This document shows, one piece after another, positions 48,813 through 57,061 of a stretch of DNA of 64,000 nt. The stretch's first letter is position 1. Every line of letters begins with the position of its first letter. This DNA is from Bradyrhizobium sp. WSM1743. Its GTDB lineage: Bacteria > Pseudomonadota > Alphaproteobacteria > Rhizobiales > Xanthobacteraceae. The notes under the pieces were generated by a model. That model was not told the origin of the DNA. It ran no database searches and worked only from the letters and a program-made list of their open reading frames with translations. The translations under genes were made by a program, and so were the position numbers. Where the stretch lies: the NCBI RefSeq assembly GCF_000473065.1, contig NZ_AXAZ01000011.1, positions 62,001 through 126,000 of the forward strand. Reading direction: 5' to 3'.

Positions 48813-49252
48813 GCGCGACGCCTGCCGACCGCCCAGCCTGACATCCAAGCGAGATCGGGGTCGAACAAGCCCATAACGCCTCGAATCATTGCGCGTCGCG
48901 GCGGTTCCACGACAATGCCCCTGTCCAGCATGGTTACCGAGTCCAGTCGTCCCGGGCCACAAACCCAGTGTTCCCAGTGGAATTTGTCGGGCAGCCATGG
49001 GATTTCGAGCCAAAATACGCTTTGGCCGCCTCCGGACGCGGGTCGGCTCTTCATCCCTCAGTAACGGCCCTTAGCGTTAAGAAAGCGTTGCTCGGCTCGT
49101 GACAAGTGGAAAAGGTGACGAGGGGGTGATGCTTCATCCACACACATCGCCAAAATGCATCCGTTAACCGCGCGGCGCGATTGCGCGCGATGGAGCGTAA
49201 AGGAATAGTAAAGAGAAGGGCTTGCTCCACTCTCCGTCCGCTTGAGTTGTTT
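48813..49252. other. Divergent spacer before the dcw cluster; no mraZ seen
   Basis: 440 bp between rsmH (-) and the amidase (+). It should hold the dcw promoter and the amidase promoter. On the minus strand, TGGGA and TGGGT occur 9 bp apart (48964-48976), loosely like MraZ-box words but with wrong spacing. No frame resembles MraZ. Confidence 0.5.
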
Positions 49253-50116
49253 ATGCCGTCCGGTTCGTCCACGCCGTCTGGATCTGATTCGAAGCGTCAC
49301 CGTGTTCTCCCGGTTCCCAAGACCGTGGCGAGCCTGCGGACGTTCGAGCCCGATTCCTCGATCGTGTCGGACATCATTCCCTCGCCCAATTATGGCGAGC
49401 GCAGCAAGGGACGGCAGCCGGACATGATCGTGCTGCACTACACCGGCATGCCCGATGTCGAGGGCGCGCTGGCGCGCCTCTGCACGGCCGGCACCGAAGT
49501 CTCGGCGCATTATGTCGTGCTGGACGACGGCCGCATCGTGCAATGCGTGCCCGAGGCCAAGCGCGCCTGGCACGCGGGCGTCTCCTCCTGGGCCGGCGAG
49601 GACGACATCAACTCCTGCTCGATCGGCATTGAGATCGTCAATCGCGGCCATGACTGGGGCTATCCCGAGTTTCCACTGCGCCAGATCGCCGCCGTGATCG
49701 CGCTGTGCCGCGGCATCATGCTCCGCCGCAAGGTGCCGGCGCACCGGGTCCTCGGCCATTCCGACGTCGCGCCCGCCCGCAAGAAGGACCCCGGCGAAAA
49801 GTTTCCGTGGCATTCGCTGGCCAATTCCGGCGTCGGCCACTGGGTGACGCCCGCACCGATCGTTCGAGGCGAGACCCTGATGCTCGGCACCATCAGCGAC
49901 GCGGTGCTGAGCATGCAGCAGGCGCTCGCAAGGTACGGTTATGGCGTGCCCCTGAACGGCAAATACGACGCTGCGACGATGGAGGTCGTCACCGCCTTCC
50001 AGCGCCATTTCCGTCCGGCACGGCTCGATGGTGTCGCGGATCATTCGACGCTGTCGACATTGCAGGCACTGCTGGCAAGCTTGCCCGCGGAAGGAACGAC
50101 GGTGGCGTCGAAGTGA
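49253..50116 (+). CDS. N-acetylmuramoyl-L-alanine amidase (Amidase_2) with peptidoglycan-binding domain
   Basis: About 287 residues from ATG 49253 (MPSGSSTPSGSDSKRHRVLP); an ATG at 49181 is the alternative and neither has a strong ribosome site. The Amidase_2 domain has zinc ligands in MIVLHYTGMPD and HRVLGHSDVAPARKKDPGEK, with SAHYVVLDDG between. The C-terminal ~70 residues form a peptidoglycan-binding fold (SMQQALARYGYGVPLNGKYD, VVTAFQRHF). It resembles AmiD/AmpD-type amidases that recycle cell-wall fragments. No clear signal peptide is visible, so a cytoplasmic recycling role is possible. Divergent from the dcw cluster. Confidence 0.92.
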   Translation: MPSGSSTPSGSDSKRHRVLPVPKTVASLRTFEPDSSIVSDIIPSPNYGERSKGRQPDMIVLHYTGMPDVEGALARLCTAGTEVSAHYVVLDDGRIVQCVPEAKRAWHAGVSSWAGEDDINSCSIGIEIVNRGHDWGYPEFPLRQIAAVIALCRGIMLRRKVPAHRVLGHSDVAPARKKDPGEKFPWHSLANSGVGHWVTPAPIVRGETLMLGTISDAVLSMQQALARYGYGVPLNGKYDAATMEVVTAFQRHFRPARLDGVADHSTLSTLQALLASLPAEGTTVASK

Positions 50117-50180
50117 CGGCGTAGCCGTAGGCGCGTCATTGCTCACTTCCGTGCCCCGGCTCTGCAGCGCACGAGAGCCC

Positions 50181-51413
50181 TTACCCCATCTCCCTCACCC
50201 TCCGCGCATAGAGCCTCCGCAGCGGCTCCAGCTGCGTCGCCTCTGTCGCGGCACGATACGCCTCGCGCGCCTCCTTCGTCCTGCCGAGCCGCCGCAACAA
50301 ATCCGCGCGCACCGCGGGCAACAGCTCATAGCCGCGAAGCCCGCCGCGCGCGGTGATCGCATCGACGAGATCGAGCGCTCGTGCCGGCCCATCGACCATC
50401 GATATCGCCGCGGCTTGGTTGAGCTCGATCACCGGCGAAGGGCTGATGCGCAAGAGCACTTGGTAGAGCCCGGCAATTTGCGGCCAATCGGTCTCCTCGA
50501 AGCTCGGCGCACGCGCATGCAGCGCAGCGATCGCAGCCTGTACCGCATAGGGTCGCGGCCGGGCTGGCACGCGCAGCGCATCGTCGACCAGACGCAGGCC
50601 CTCGTCGATCTGCGCGCGATCCCACAGCGAGCGGTCCTGCTCTTCGAGCAGCACGATGTCGCCGGCCGGCGTCTCGCGCCCGGCGCGGCGCGCGTCGTGC
50701 AGCAGCATCAAGGCCAGCAGACCCTTGATGCCTGCGCGGTCGGGCATCAAGCGGTCCAGCAAGCGGCCAAGGCGGATGGCCTCGACGGCGAGATCGGGCC
50801 GCATCAGGTCCGTGCCCTCGGTCGCGACATAGCCCTCGGTGAAGACCAGATAGATCACGGCGAGCACGCCATCGAGCCGCGGCGCCAGCGCCTCGCGCTC
50901 CGGCACCTCGTAGGGGATGCCGGCAAGCCTGATCTTCTGCTTGGCGCGGACGAGCCGCTGTGCCATCGCCTCCTCACTAACGAGAAAGGCGCGCGCGACC
51001 TGCGCCGTCGACAGCCCGCAGACGGTGCGCAGTGTCAGCGCGACCTGGACCTCGGGCGCGAACGCGGGATGGCAGCAGGTGAAGATCAGCCGCAGCATGT
51101 CGTCGTCGAGCGTTGCCGGCGGTTCGTCGGCGGCTTGTGCGTTGAGCTCGAGCTCATGCACTAGCTCGCGCTGCTTGCCGCGGAAGACGGCCTGGCGGCG
51201 GATACGGTCGATCGCCTTGTGCTTGGCGACATTGACCAGCCAAGCGCGTGGACTGTCAGGGACCTCACACGCCGGCCAGCGCTCGAGCGCGACGGCAAAA
51301 GCATCCTGGAGCGCGTCCTCGGCGAGATCGAAATCGCCGATGAGGCGGATCAGCGTGGCCAGCGCCCGCCCCGCCTCGTCGCGGAAGATTTTGTCGATCT
51401 CGCTCGGGGTCAT
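50181..51413 (-). CDS. ECF42-type RNA polymerase sigma factor with C-terminal extension
   Basis: A 410-residue extracytoplasmic-function sigma factor. Sigma region 2 is in the first ~90 residues ([40 protein letters not shown]), and region 4 follows ([36 protein letters not shown]). The remaining ~230 residues are the TPR-like extension of the ECF42 group ([40 protein letters not shown]). ECF42 factors have no anti-sigma gene and are encoded beside DGPF/YciI proteins, exactly as here (51535-51888). The extension is thought to take the regulatory role. Confidence 0.93.
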   Translation of the reverse strand: MTPSEIDKIFRDEAGRALATLIRLIGDFDLAEDALQDAFAVALERWPACEVPDSPRAWLVNVAKHKAIDRIRRQAVFRGKQRELVHELELNAQAADEPPATLDDDMLRLIFTCCHPAFAPEVQVALTLRTVCGLSTAQVARAFLVSEEAMAQRLVRAKQKIRLAGIPYEVPEREALAPRLDGVLAVIYLVFTEGYVATEGTDLMRPDLAVEAIRLGRLLDRLMPDRAGIKGLLALMLLHDARRAGRETPAGDIVLLEEQDRSLWDRAQIDEGLRLVDDALRVPARPRPYAVQAAIAALHARAPSFEETDWPQIAGLYQVLLRISPSPVIELNQAAAISMVDGPARALDLVDAITARGGLRGYELLPAVRADLLRRLGRTKEAREAYRAATEATQLEPLRRLYARRVREMG

Positions 51414-51430
51414 TGGATGATGCTTTGCAC

Positions 51431-51529
51431 GTCATTCCGGGGCGTGCGCAGCACGAACCCGGAATCTCGAGGTTCTCTGGTGCGCAATTGCGCACCATAG
51501 TTCGGCCCTTCGGGCCGCCCCGGAACGAC
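51431..51529. repeat. Palindromic intergenic repeat, family A, between sigma factor and YciI gene
   Basis: GTCATTCCGGGGCGTGCG to GCCGCCCCGGAACGAC. An inner GGTGCGCAATTGCGCACC is a perfect palindrome, recalling the inner palindrome of the 9922-10044 copy. Confidence 0.86.
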
Positions 51530-51534
51530 AGTGC

Positions 51535-51888
51535 TCACTTCTCATACACCCAGATCGGCCGCACCTCGATCGAGCCGATGCGCGCGCTGGGAATCCGCGC
51601 CGCGATCTCGATCGCCGCGTTCAGATCCTTCGCCTCGACCAAGTAGTAACCGCCGAGTTGCTCGCGTGTTTCCGCGAACGGACCATCGGTCGTCAGCGTC
51701 TTGCCCTCGCGCACACGCACTGTGGTCGCAGTGGTGGTCGGCTGCAAGCGGTCGCCGGCCTTGAAGTTGCCGCTCTGGATGATGGATTGCGTGAAGGCCT
51801 GGTATTCGGCCAACATCTTCTGGCTGGTCGCCGCGTCGTTCTTCGCGTACTCGACCTCATTCTGGTAGATCATCAGCAGATATTGCAT
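51535..51888 (-). CDS. YciI/DGPF-domain protein, partner of the ECF42 sigma factor
   Basis: A 117-residue protein from ATG 51888, with AGGAG at ideal spacing; a longer in-frame start lacks this site. It begins MQYLLMIYQNEVEY and contains the eponymous motif LTTDGPFAETREQLGGYYLV, ending RPIWVYEK. DGPF proteins are dimeric ferredoxin-fold proteins that accompany ECF42 sigma factors as likely targets or co-regulators; biochemical function is not established. The sigma gene is immediately downstream in the same direction, across a palindromic repeat. Confidence 0.93.
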   Translation of the reverse strand: MQYLLMIYQNEVEYAKNDAATSQKMLAEYQAFTQSIIQSGNFKAGDRLQPTTTATTVRVREGKTLTTDGPFAETREQLGGYYLVEAKDLNAAIEIAARIPSARIGSIEVRPIWVYEK

Positions 51889-52038
51889 GGCTTCACTCCT
51901 GTTGTTCGGCTCGCTCGCCGACAGCCAGTCGAACGGGGCACGCACCAAACGACATCTTCAGGATAAATTATTTCGGGCGGACCGTGCGTCGCGATATCGG
52001 CTTGACGGAACCGTCATAAATGCCCATGCGTAGTCCCG

Positions 52039-52517
52039 TCAGTCGGCTGGACGGCCGCTCCGGCAGGTGCCGAAAGGCCGCCGGGGAGGAAAGTCCGGGC
52101 TCCCTTGACATGCGGTGCCGGATAACGTCCGGCGGGGGCAACCCCAGGGAAAGTGCCACAGAGAACGAACCGCCCGCCGTCGCCCCTAACGGGGCTTTGG
52201 CGCGGCAAGCCCGCGGGCCTGCCGTGCCGTAGCAGCGCAAGCTGCGTAGGCAGGTAAGGGTGAAAAGGTGCGGTAAGAGCGCACCGCGGTTCCGGCAACG
52301 GAGCCGGCATGGCAAACCCCACCGGGAGCAAAACCGAATAGGGACGGCTTAAGCGGGCTGTTCGCGTAAGCGATAACACCGCGGGGCGATGTCAGGCCCG
52401 CCGTCCGGGTAGGTTGCTCGAGGCCATGTGCAAACATGGTTCCAGAGGAATGGCCGTCACGTATCGTTCGCGCAAGCGGACGGTGCCCTACAGAACCCGG
52501 CTTACAGGCCGGCTGAT
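52039..52517 (+). ncRNA. rnpB: RNase P RNA, class A
   Basis: Catalytic RNA that trims tRNA 5' ends. The P1 strand AGTCGGC (from 52041) pairs with GCCGGCT (52508-52514). Universal segments are present: GAGGAAAGTCCGGGCTCC near 52087, GGGCAACCCCAGGGAAAGTG near 52136, CACAGAGAACGAACCGCC, GCAAACCCCACCGGGAGCAA, AGAGGAATGGCCGTCACG, and ACAGAACCCGGCTTA near the 3' end. Exact ends are approximate to a few bases. Frames within it are not genes. Confidence 0.97.
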
Positions 52518-52522
52518 ATTCT

Positions 52523-52574
52523 AAAGCGTTTTCGAGCGAATTGGGTTTCCGGTTCGCGTGAAGAAAACGCGTCT
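52523..52574. repeat. Rhizobiales-type inverted repeat GCGTTTTC...GAAAACGC
   Basis: AAAGCGTTTTCGAGCGAA at the left pairs with TTCGCGTGAAGAAAACGC at the right around TTGGGTTTCCGG. This small dyad is very common in Rhizobiales intergenic DNA and here follows rnpB directly. Confidence 0.75.
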
Positions 52575-52589
52575 TGCTAAGGAAGCAAC

Positions 52590-52630
52590 GAGGGGTTCGA
52601 TGCTAGCGCATCGGACCCCTCACCATTTTT
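52590..52630 (+). terminator. Probable rnpB terminator
   Basis: GAGGGG(TT)CGATGC and GCATCG(G)ACCCCTC form a long stem with loop TAGC, followed by ACCATTTTT. Confidence 0.7.
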
Positions 52631-52654
52631 GCCGAGCCGCAACCATTCAAATGG

Positions 52655-52756
52655 TGTCATTCCGGGGCTCGCGAAGCGAGAACCTGGAATCTATCGGGCG
52701 GCAGAGACTGAGGAGAAATGGATTCCGGGTTCGTGCTGCGCACGCCCCGGAATGAC
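52655..52756. repeat. Palindromic intergenic repeat, family A variant
   Basis: GTCATTCCGGGGCTCGCG to CGCACGCCCCGGAATGAC. The centre differs (ATCTATCGGGCGGCAGAGAC then ATGGATTCCGGG) and resembles the centre of the 9922-10044 copy. Confidence 0.84.
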
Positions 52757-52848
52757 GAGCGTGGGTGTGGCCGTCGGCGTTTCCATCGTTCTTGTTTGAC
52801 GCGATGGAGTGTAGCGGCCGGATGCGCGATGTAAGCGCCGCGCTCGGT

Positions 52849-53277
52849 TCAGGCCGCGCGCGTGTCCGGCTTCACCAGTACCGCCGCAAGCTCGCCGGCC
52901 TCGCGCCGCAGCTTGCTCGCCTCGAAGCCGTGCATGCCGAGCTGCCATTGCAGCCCGACGATGGCGCCCTTGGTTGGTTGCAACAGCGCGAGCGCGGCGA
53001 ACAGCGTCACCGGCAGCCACAGCGCGAGCTGCAGCCACACCGGCGGTGCGTAGGCGGTCTCGATCGCGAGGATCGCCGGCACCACGAGATGGCCGACCAC
53101 GACCATCACGAGGTAGGCGGGAAAGTCGTCGGCGCGCTGGTGAAACAGCTCCTCGCCGCAATGATCGCAAGCGTCAGAGACTTTCAGGAAGCGGCCGAAC
53201 ATGTGCCCTTCCCCGCAATTGGGACATTTGCCGCTGAAGCCGCGCCACATCGCCTTTGCCAAAGAGACCATCGCCAT
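52849..53277 (-). CDS. DUF983 zinc-ribbon membrane protein
   Basis: A 142-residue protein from ATG 53277, preceded by AGAGGTG. The N-terminus carries two CxxC pairs (GKCPNCGEGHMF ... SDACDHCGEELF), likely a zinc ribbon, followed by two hydrophobic segments (PAYLVMVVVGHLVVPAILAI; LQLALWLPVTLFAALAL). This is the DUF983 layout, of unknown function. It is divergent from the broken MocR-type regulator, with a direct-repeat operator between them, so it may be a former MocR target. Confidence 0.88.
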   Translation of the reverse strand: MAMVSLAKAMWRGFSGKCPNCGEGHMFGRFLKVSDACDHCGEELFHQRADDFPAYLVMVVVGHLVVPAILAIETAYAPPVWLQLALWLPVTLFAALALLQPTKGAIVGLQWQLGMHGFEASKLRREAGELAAVLVKPDTRAA

Positions 53278-53301
53278 GACCACACCTCTTCCATTCCAAT
53301 G

Positions 53302-53331
53302 ATCCATACAATAATATCTTGCATCCATACA
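53302..53331. promoter_or_regulatory. Direct repeats ATCCATACA, 21 bp apart, candidate MocR operator
   Basis: ATCCATACA at 53302-53310 and again at 53323-53331, start to start exactly 21 bp (two helical turns), in the 64-bp spacer between DUF983 (-) and the MocR remnant (+). MocR/PdxR-type regulators characteristically bind such paired direct repeats. Inferred from sequence only. Confidence 0.6.
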
Positions 53332-53341
53332 TTCAAAGGAT

Positions 53342-54057
53342 ATGGGCCTAAATTGCATGGACTGGACGCCTACAATCTCGGAGCTCTCCGGCCCCCGCTA
53401 TCAGCGCATCGTCGAGGCCATGGAGGCCAATATTGCCGCAGGGAGGTTGGTGCGCGGTCAGCAGTTGCCGACGCAGCGGGCGCTCGCAAAAGCGCTCGGC
53501 ATCGACCTCACCACAGTGACGCGCGCCTACACCGAAGCACAGCGCCGCGGTATCATGGAAGCCCGGGTCGGACAGGGCTCGTTCGTGTCGGAGACCAGCG
53601 CGCGCCGCGCCGTCGACCTGCCGCATCCGGTTGCGATCGACCTCTCGATGAACGTGCCGCCGCATCCGCTGGAAGCGCAGCTCGATGAGCGCATCATCGC
53701 CGGAATGGAAGCCATTCGCGCCCAATCGGGCCTGACGGCGTATCTCAACTATCAGCCGCCCGGCGGCAGCGCGCACGAGCGCGAGGTCGCGGCGCGCTGG
53801 ATGCGCGCACCCTGGCCAAGCCGGCCGCCCATCATCTCTGGCTACGGTTGCCCGAGAGTCGCCCCGATGTCCCAGCGCATCTGCTGCGGAATGGACTCGC
53901 GATCGTGGCAGGCGATGCCTTCACCGTGGATGGAACATCGCCACATGCGGCACGCGTCTCGCTGGGCGCGGCGCGCAACAGATCGGAATTGACGGAAGCG
54001 CTGCGTATCCTGATGGGCGCGCTGCAGAAGCCCGCCGACACCAGGCAGATCGTCTAA
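53342..54057 (+). pseudogene. MocR/PdxR-type GntR regulator with internal deletion and frameshift
   Basis: The N-terminus is intact: a GntR winged helix (SGPRYQRIVEAMEANIAAGR, QLPTQRALAKALGIDLTTVT) and the start of the aminotransferase-like domain (GLTAYLNYQPPGGSAHEREV). After AARWMRA near 53807 the frame changes. The other frame gives TLAKPAAHHLWLRLPESRPD and HLLRNGLAIVAGDAFTVDG... LTEALRILMGAL, the C-terminal end of the same family. The middle of the domain, including the PLP-binding lysine, is missing; about 230 residues compared with the usual ~460. The gene is almost surely dead, although the DNA-binding half could still be made as a ~215-residue hybrid. The start may be ATG 53342 or 53357. 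Confidence 0.85.
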
Positions 54058-54100
54058 AGCATGATGAGATTAGGTTTGATGCAGCAATGAAGGAGGTGCG

Positions 54101-54278
54101 CTCCCTCGCCCGCTTGCGGGAGAGGATTGAGGAGAGGGTATCTCCGCAATGGGACAGTCCCCAAGAGGAGAAAGCCCTCACCCGGCGCTTCGCATAGCCG
54201 AGGCTTTGCCTCGGCGTCTCTTGAAATGACGGCCGCCGAAGGCGGCCTATGCCTCTCCCGCAAGCGGGAGAGGTGAAC
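54101..54278. repeat. Long hairpin repeat with CTCTCCCGCAAGCGGGAGAG arms (family E, copy 1)
   Basis: The left arm CTCGCCCGCTTGCGGGAGAG and the right arm CTCTCCCGCAAGCGGGAGAG are each hairpins; the centre has GCCGAGGCTTTGCCTCGGC and GCCGCCGAAGGCGGC. It lies between the MocR remnant and a small secreted protein. Confidence 0.8.
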
Positions 54279-54328
54279 GAGCCGCCGCGGGAATCGATTC
54301 AACCGAAAGCCATTCCGCTTTAGACTCT

Positions 54329-54589
54329 CTATTGATGATGACGACGGTGGCGTGGGCGAACGACTGGCGCAACGGCTGTCGGATAAGCCGCATAGGCCTC
54401 ACTGGGCGCCACTGTCTCGCCACGGGCCGCGCGCCCTGCGGGAGTGAGCTGGCCGCCGTTCAGCACATCGCGGTCGGGATGCGCGGCCTGATAGGCTGCA
54501 GGCTCGGAAAACTGCGCTTGCGCCAATGTCGGGGTCAGGGCGGCGGCCGATAACAGCGCGGCCGCAACGGCAATGTTCATGCGGGTCAT
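54329..54589 (-). CDS. Small secreted protein, function unknown
   Basis: An 86-residue protein. ATG 54589 is favoured because GGAG lies seven bases upstream; ATG 54595 or 54580 are possible. The signal peptide runs MTRMNIAVAAALLSAAALTP then TLAQAQ. The mature part is short, Ala/Pro-rich (NGGQLTPAGRAARGETVAPS) and ends in a basic His/Arg tail (RPRHRRHHQ), a layout common in small periplasmic proteins of this group. I do not recognise a characterised family. Confidence 0.7.
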   Translation of the reverse strand: MTRMNIAVAAALLSAAALTPTLAQAQFSEPAAYQAAHPDRDVLNGGQLTPAGRAARGETVAPSEAYAAYPTAVAPVVRPRHRRHHQ

Positions 54590-54805
54590 GATCATGCTCC
54601 ATCATCTCATCAGGGACGGTGCGGCGTGACGCCCGGCAGGCCCCAAGGTCAAAGTACGAGCGTCATGTAGGCGCGTCTTCCGCGAATGCCCGCCCTCCGG
54701 GATCACGCTTGCGTGCGGTTTTGAAATTGACCTCGACGGCCGCGGCTGTGCTATGCGGGCAGTGGCGATCAACAGTTCGGGATCGCACATTGCAAGGACA
54801 GTCTG

Positions 54806-55549
54806 TTGGAAACGACCACCTACGCGCTGCTGCTGCTCGGTGCATTGGCCGGGGGCTTTGTCTCGGGCCTTGCCGGATTCGGCACCGCGCTGATGGCGCT
54901 CGGGATCTGGCTCTATGTCCTGCCGCCCTCGCTCGCGGTGCCGCTGGTGCTGATCTGTTCGGTGATCGCGCAGACCTCGACACTGCCGTCGATGTGGAAG
55001 AGTTTTGATCTCTCGCTGGTCTGGCCGTTCCTGATCGGAGGACTCATCGGCGTGCCGCTCGGGACCATGATGGTCGCATCGGCCGATCCAAACGTGTTCA
55101 AGCTGAGTGTCGGTGTGCTGATCCTGATCTTTTCGAGCGCACTGTACCTCAACAAGAGGCCGCTCGCCGTCAAGTTCGGCGGCCGGATCGCCGACGGCGC
55201 GATCGGCTTTGCCGGCGGCATTCTCGGCGGCCTCGCCGGACTGTCCGGGCCGCTGCCGATCCTGTGGGCGAACATCCGCGGCTGGAACAAGCACGAGCGG
55301 CGCGGCATCTTCCAGCTCTTCAATTTCACGGTGCTCGCCACCGCGCTGGTGCTGCAGACGGCATCGGGCCTCGTCGGGTTCAAGGTGGTCTGGCTCGCAG
55401 CTGTCGCCTTTCCCGGCACACTGATCGGTGCCTGGGCCGGGGCGCGCGTCTATCACGCGCTGAACGACAAGCACTTTGGCGATGTCGTGCTCGGCCTCTT
55501 GTTCCTGTCGGGCCTCACACTCGTCTGGAACAGCATTGGCGCGCATTAG
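54806..55549 (+). CDS. TauE/SafE-family sulfite/anion exporter-like permease
   Basis: A 247-residue membrane protein with about eight hydrophobic segments. The start is TTG 54806, with AAGGACAG at proper spacing. It begins METTTYALLLLGALAGGFVS and carries the family repeats (SGLAGFGTALMALGIWL; FAGGILGGLAGLSGPLPILW). Members move sulfite, sulfoacetate or related anions; the substrate here is unknown. It is convergent with the MATE gene. Confidence 0.9.
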   Translation: METTTYALLLLGALAGGFVSGLAGFGTALMALGIWLYVLPPSLAVPLVLICSVIAQTSTLPSMWKSFDLSLVWPFLIGGLIGVPLGTMMVASADPNVFKLSVGVLILIFSSALYLNKRPLAVKFGGRIADGAIGFAGGILGGLAGLSGPLPILWANIRGWNKHERRGIFQLFNFTVLATALVLQTASGLVGFKVVWLAAVAFPGTLIGAWAGARVYHALNDKHFGDVVLGLLFLSGLTLVWNSIGAH

Positions 55550-55598
55550 CCCACGGCGCCGCCGATTGGCGGGAGCCGTGGGAAGGAAGTCACTGTCG

Positions 55599-57005
55599 CT
55601 ACGCCGGCGCACGCGCGGGAGGCGTGACCGGCTCGGAGGCAACCTGCTCCGCGACCTTTTCCTTCGATGGCAACGCGAAGCGTTTCCTGAACTCGCGGCG
55701 CAGCAGCCACAGGCTCAAGCCCGCCTGCAACGTGGTCGCCGCGACCGAGAGGTACCAGACGTACTCCATGCGAAAGTCCGGCCGCGTCGAGAGCCAGATC
55801 GCCGGCAGGGAGTAGGTGAACACGCGCGTCGCCGAGCTCAGCAGCACCGGCTTGGTGTTGCCCAGGGCCTGGAACATGCTCGAGCAGGTGAAGATCAGCC
55901 CCTGCGCCACCATGTTGAGCGAGATGATCCGCAGGAACAGATAGGCGATCTCCATGGTCTCGCGGTCGTTCGAGAATCCGGCAAGCAGCAGCTCGGGCTT
56001 CACCTGCGCAAGGATCATGAAGCCGGCCATCACGATCGTGACGATCAAAGCGGCTTTGACGAAAGTTTCCCGCACGCGCCCAGCGTTGGCAGCGCCGACG
56101 TTCTGGCCGGCGATCGGCCCAGCCGCCAGCCCGACCGCAAGCGCAGGCATGTTGATCAGGCCGAGCACGCGCTGCCCGATGCCGAAGCCTGCCTGCGCCG
56201 CCGCACCGAAATCGCGCAGCACGTAATAGACCACTGCCATGAAGATGAACATCATTGCGAACTCGCCGCCGGCCGGCAGGCCGACATTGAGGATCCGCTT
56301 CAGATGGCGCGGCTGTGGACGCCACTGCGCCGGATTGAAGGCGACGTAGCGCTCGACCTTTCGGAAATAGACAAGCAGCATCAGGGCGCCGATCGCAACC
56401 GCGATCGAACTCGCCAGCCCGGCGCCGGCCACCCCGAGCGCATGGCCAGTGCCCCAGCCCGTGATCAGGACCGGCGCCAGCGCGATATTGATGGCCACGG
56501 CAAGCGCCTGCACCAGCATGGAGGGACGTACGATACCAGTGGCGCGCAGCGCAGATCCCATCACCTGGGTCGCGAACTGCAGCGCGAGCGCCGGCATGAA
56601 CCACAGCAGATAAGTGGTCCCAGCCTCGATCGTGGCTTGATCCGCGGCGATCGAACGCATGTAGGCGCGCGACAGCGCGGCACCTGCGACCAGGGTCAAC
56701 AGGCCAAACAGCGCCGACAGCGCGATCGCCTGGTTGAAGATCAGGTTGGCATCCGGCCGGTCCTTGCGTCCGACGGCATGCGCGATCAGCGCCACCGTTC
56801 CGACGCCGAGCACCTGCATCAGCCCGTTGACGAGAAAGCCGGCATTGCCGGCCGCGGCGACCCCCGCGACGGCGGCATCGCCCAGGCCCGACACGAAGTA
56901 CAGATCGACCAGCTGGCAGACCATGATCGAGATCATGCCCGCCATGATGGGAGGAGCCATGGCCAGGATGTGGCTCACGATGGAGCCGTTCGTCAGATCC
57001 TTCAT
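55599..57005 (-). CDS. MATE-family multidrug/cation efflux transporter
   Basis: A 468-residue protein with 12 predicted spans read from ATG 57005 (MKDLTNGSIVSHILAMAPPI). The two homologous halves are visible: PPIMAGMISIMVCQLVDLYF in the first and LPAGGEFAMMFIFMAVVYYV in the second, with GPIAGQNVGAANAGRVRE, the conserved GQ-x-G-A region. It probably exports organic cations using H+ or Na+. Its start lies 57 bp from the stop of the upstream ABC exporter on the same strand, so they may form an operon. Confidence 0.92.
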   Translation of the reverse strand: MKDLTNGSIVSHILAMAPPIMAGMISIMVCQLVDLYFVSGLGDAAVAGVAAAGNAGFLVNGLMQVLGVGTVALIAHAVGRKDRPDANLIFNQAIALSALFGLLTLVAGAALSRAYMRSIAADQATIEAGTTYLLWFMPALALQFATQVMGSALRATGIVRPSMLVQALAVAINIALAPVLITGWGTGHALGVAGAGLASSIAVAIGALMLLVYFRKVERYVAFNPAQWRPQPRHLKRILNVGLPAGGEFAMMFIFMAVVYYVLRDFGAAAQAGFGIGQRVLGLINMPALAVGLAAGPIAGQNVGAANAGRVRETFVKAALIVTIVMAGFMILAQVKPELLLAGFSNDRETMEIAYLFLRIISLNMVAQGLIFTCSSMFQALGNTKPVLLSSATRVFTYSLPAIWLSTRPDFRMEYVWYLSVAATTLQAGLSLWLLRREFRKRFALPSKEKVAEQVASEPVTPPARAPA

Positions 57006-57061
57006 CTCATTCCATCCTCGGGCAGCGTGACAACGGGACGTTCGCCCCGCTGCCGCGTGCC

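Noticed and set aside
48957-48976. TGGG words upstream of rsmH as MraZ boxes
   Set aside because: They are 9 bp apart rather than 10, only two are good, and no mraZ is present.
48809-49054. An 81-codon frame upstream of rsmH as a possible mraZ
   Set aside because: Its translation has none of the MraZ (AbrB-fold) pattern and overlaps the rsmH start.
52186-52437. Small open frames inside rnpB
   Set aside because: The region is RNase P RNA with conserved sequence and pairing; the frames are incidental.
55546-56604. Long open frames antisense or out of frame with the MATE and dcw genes
   Set aside because: Composition is dominated by Arg, Gly, Asp and His as expected from GC-rich shadows; the overlapped frames carry recognised family motifs.
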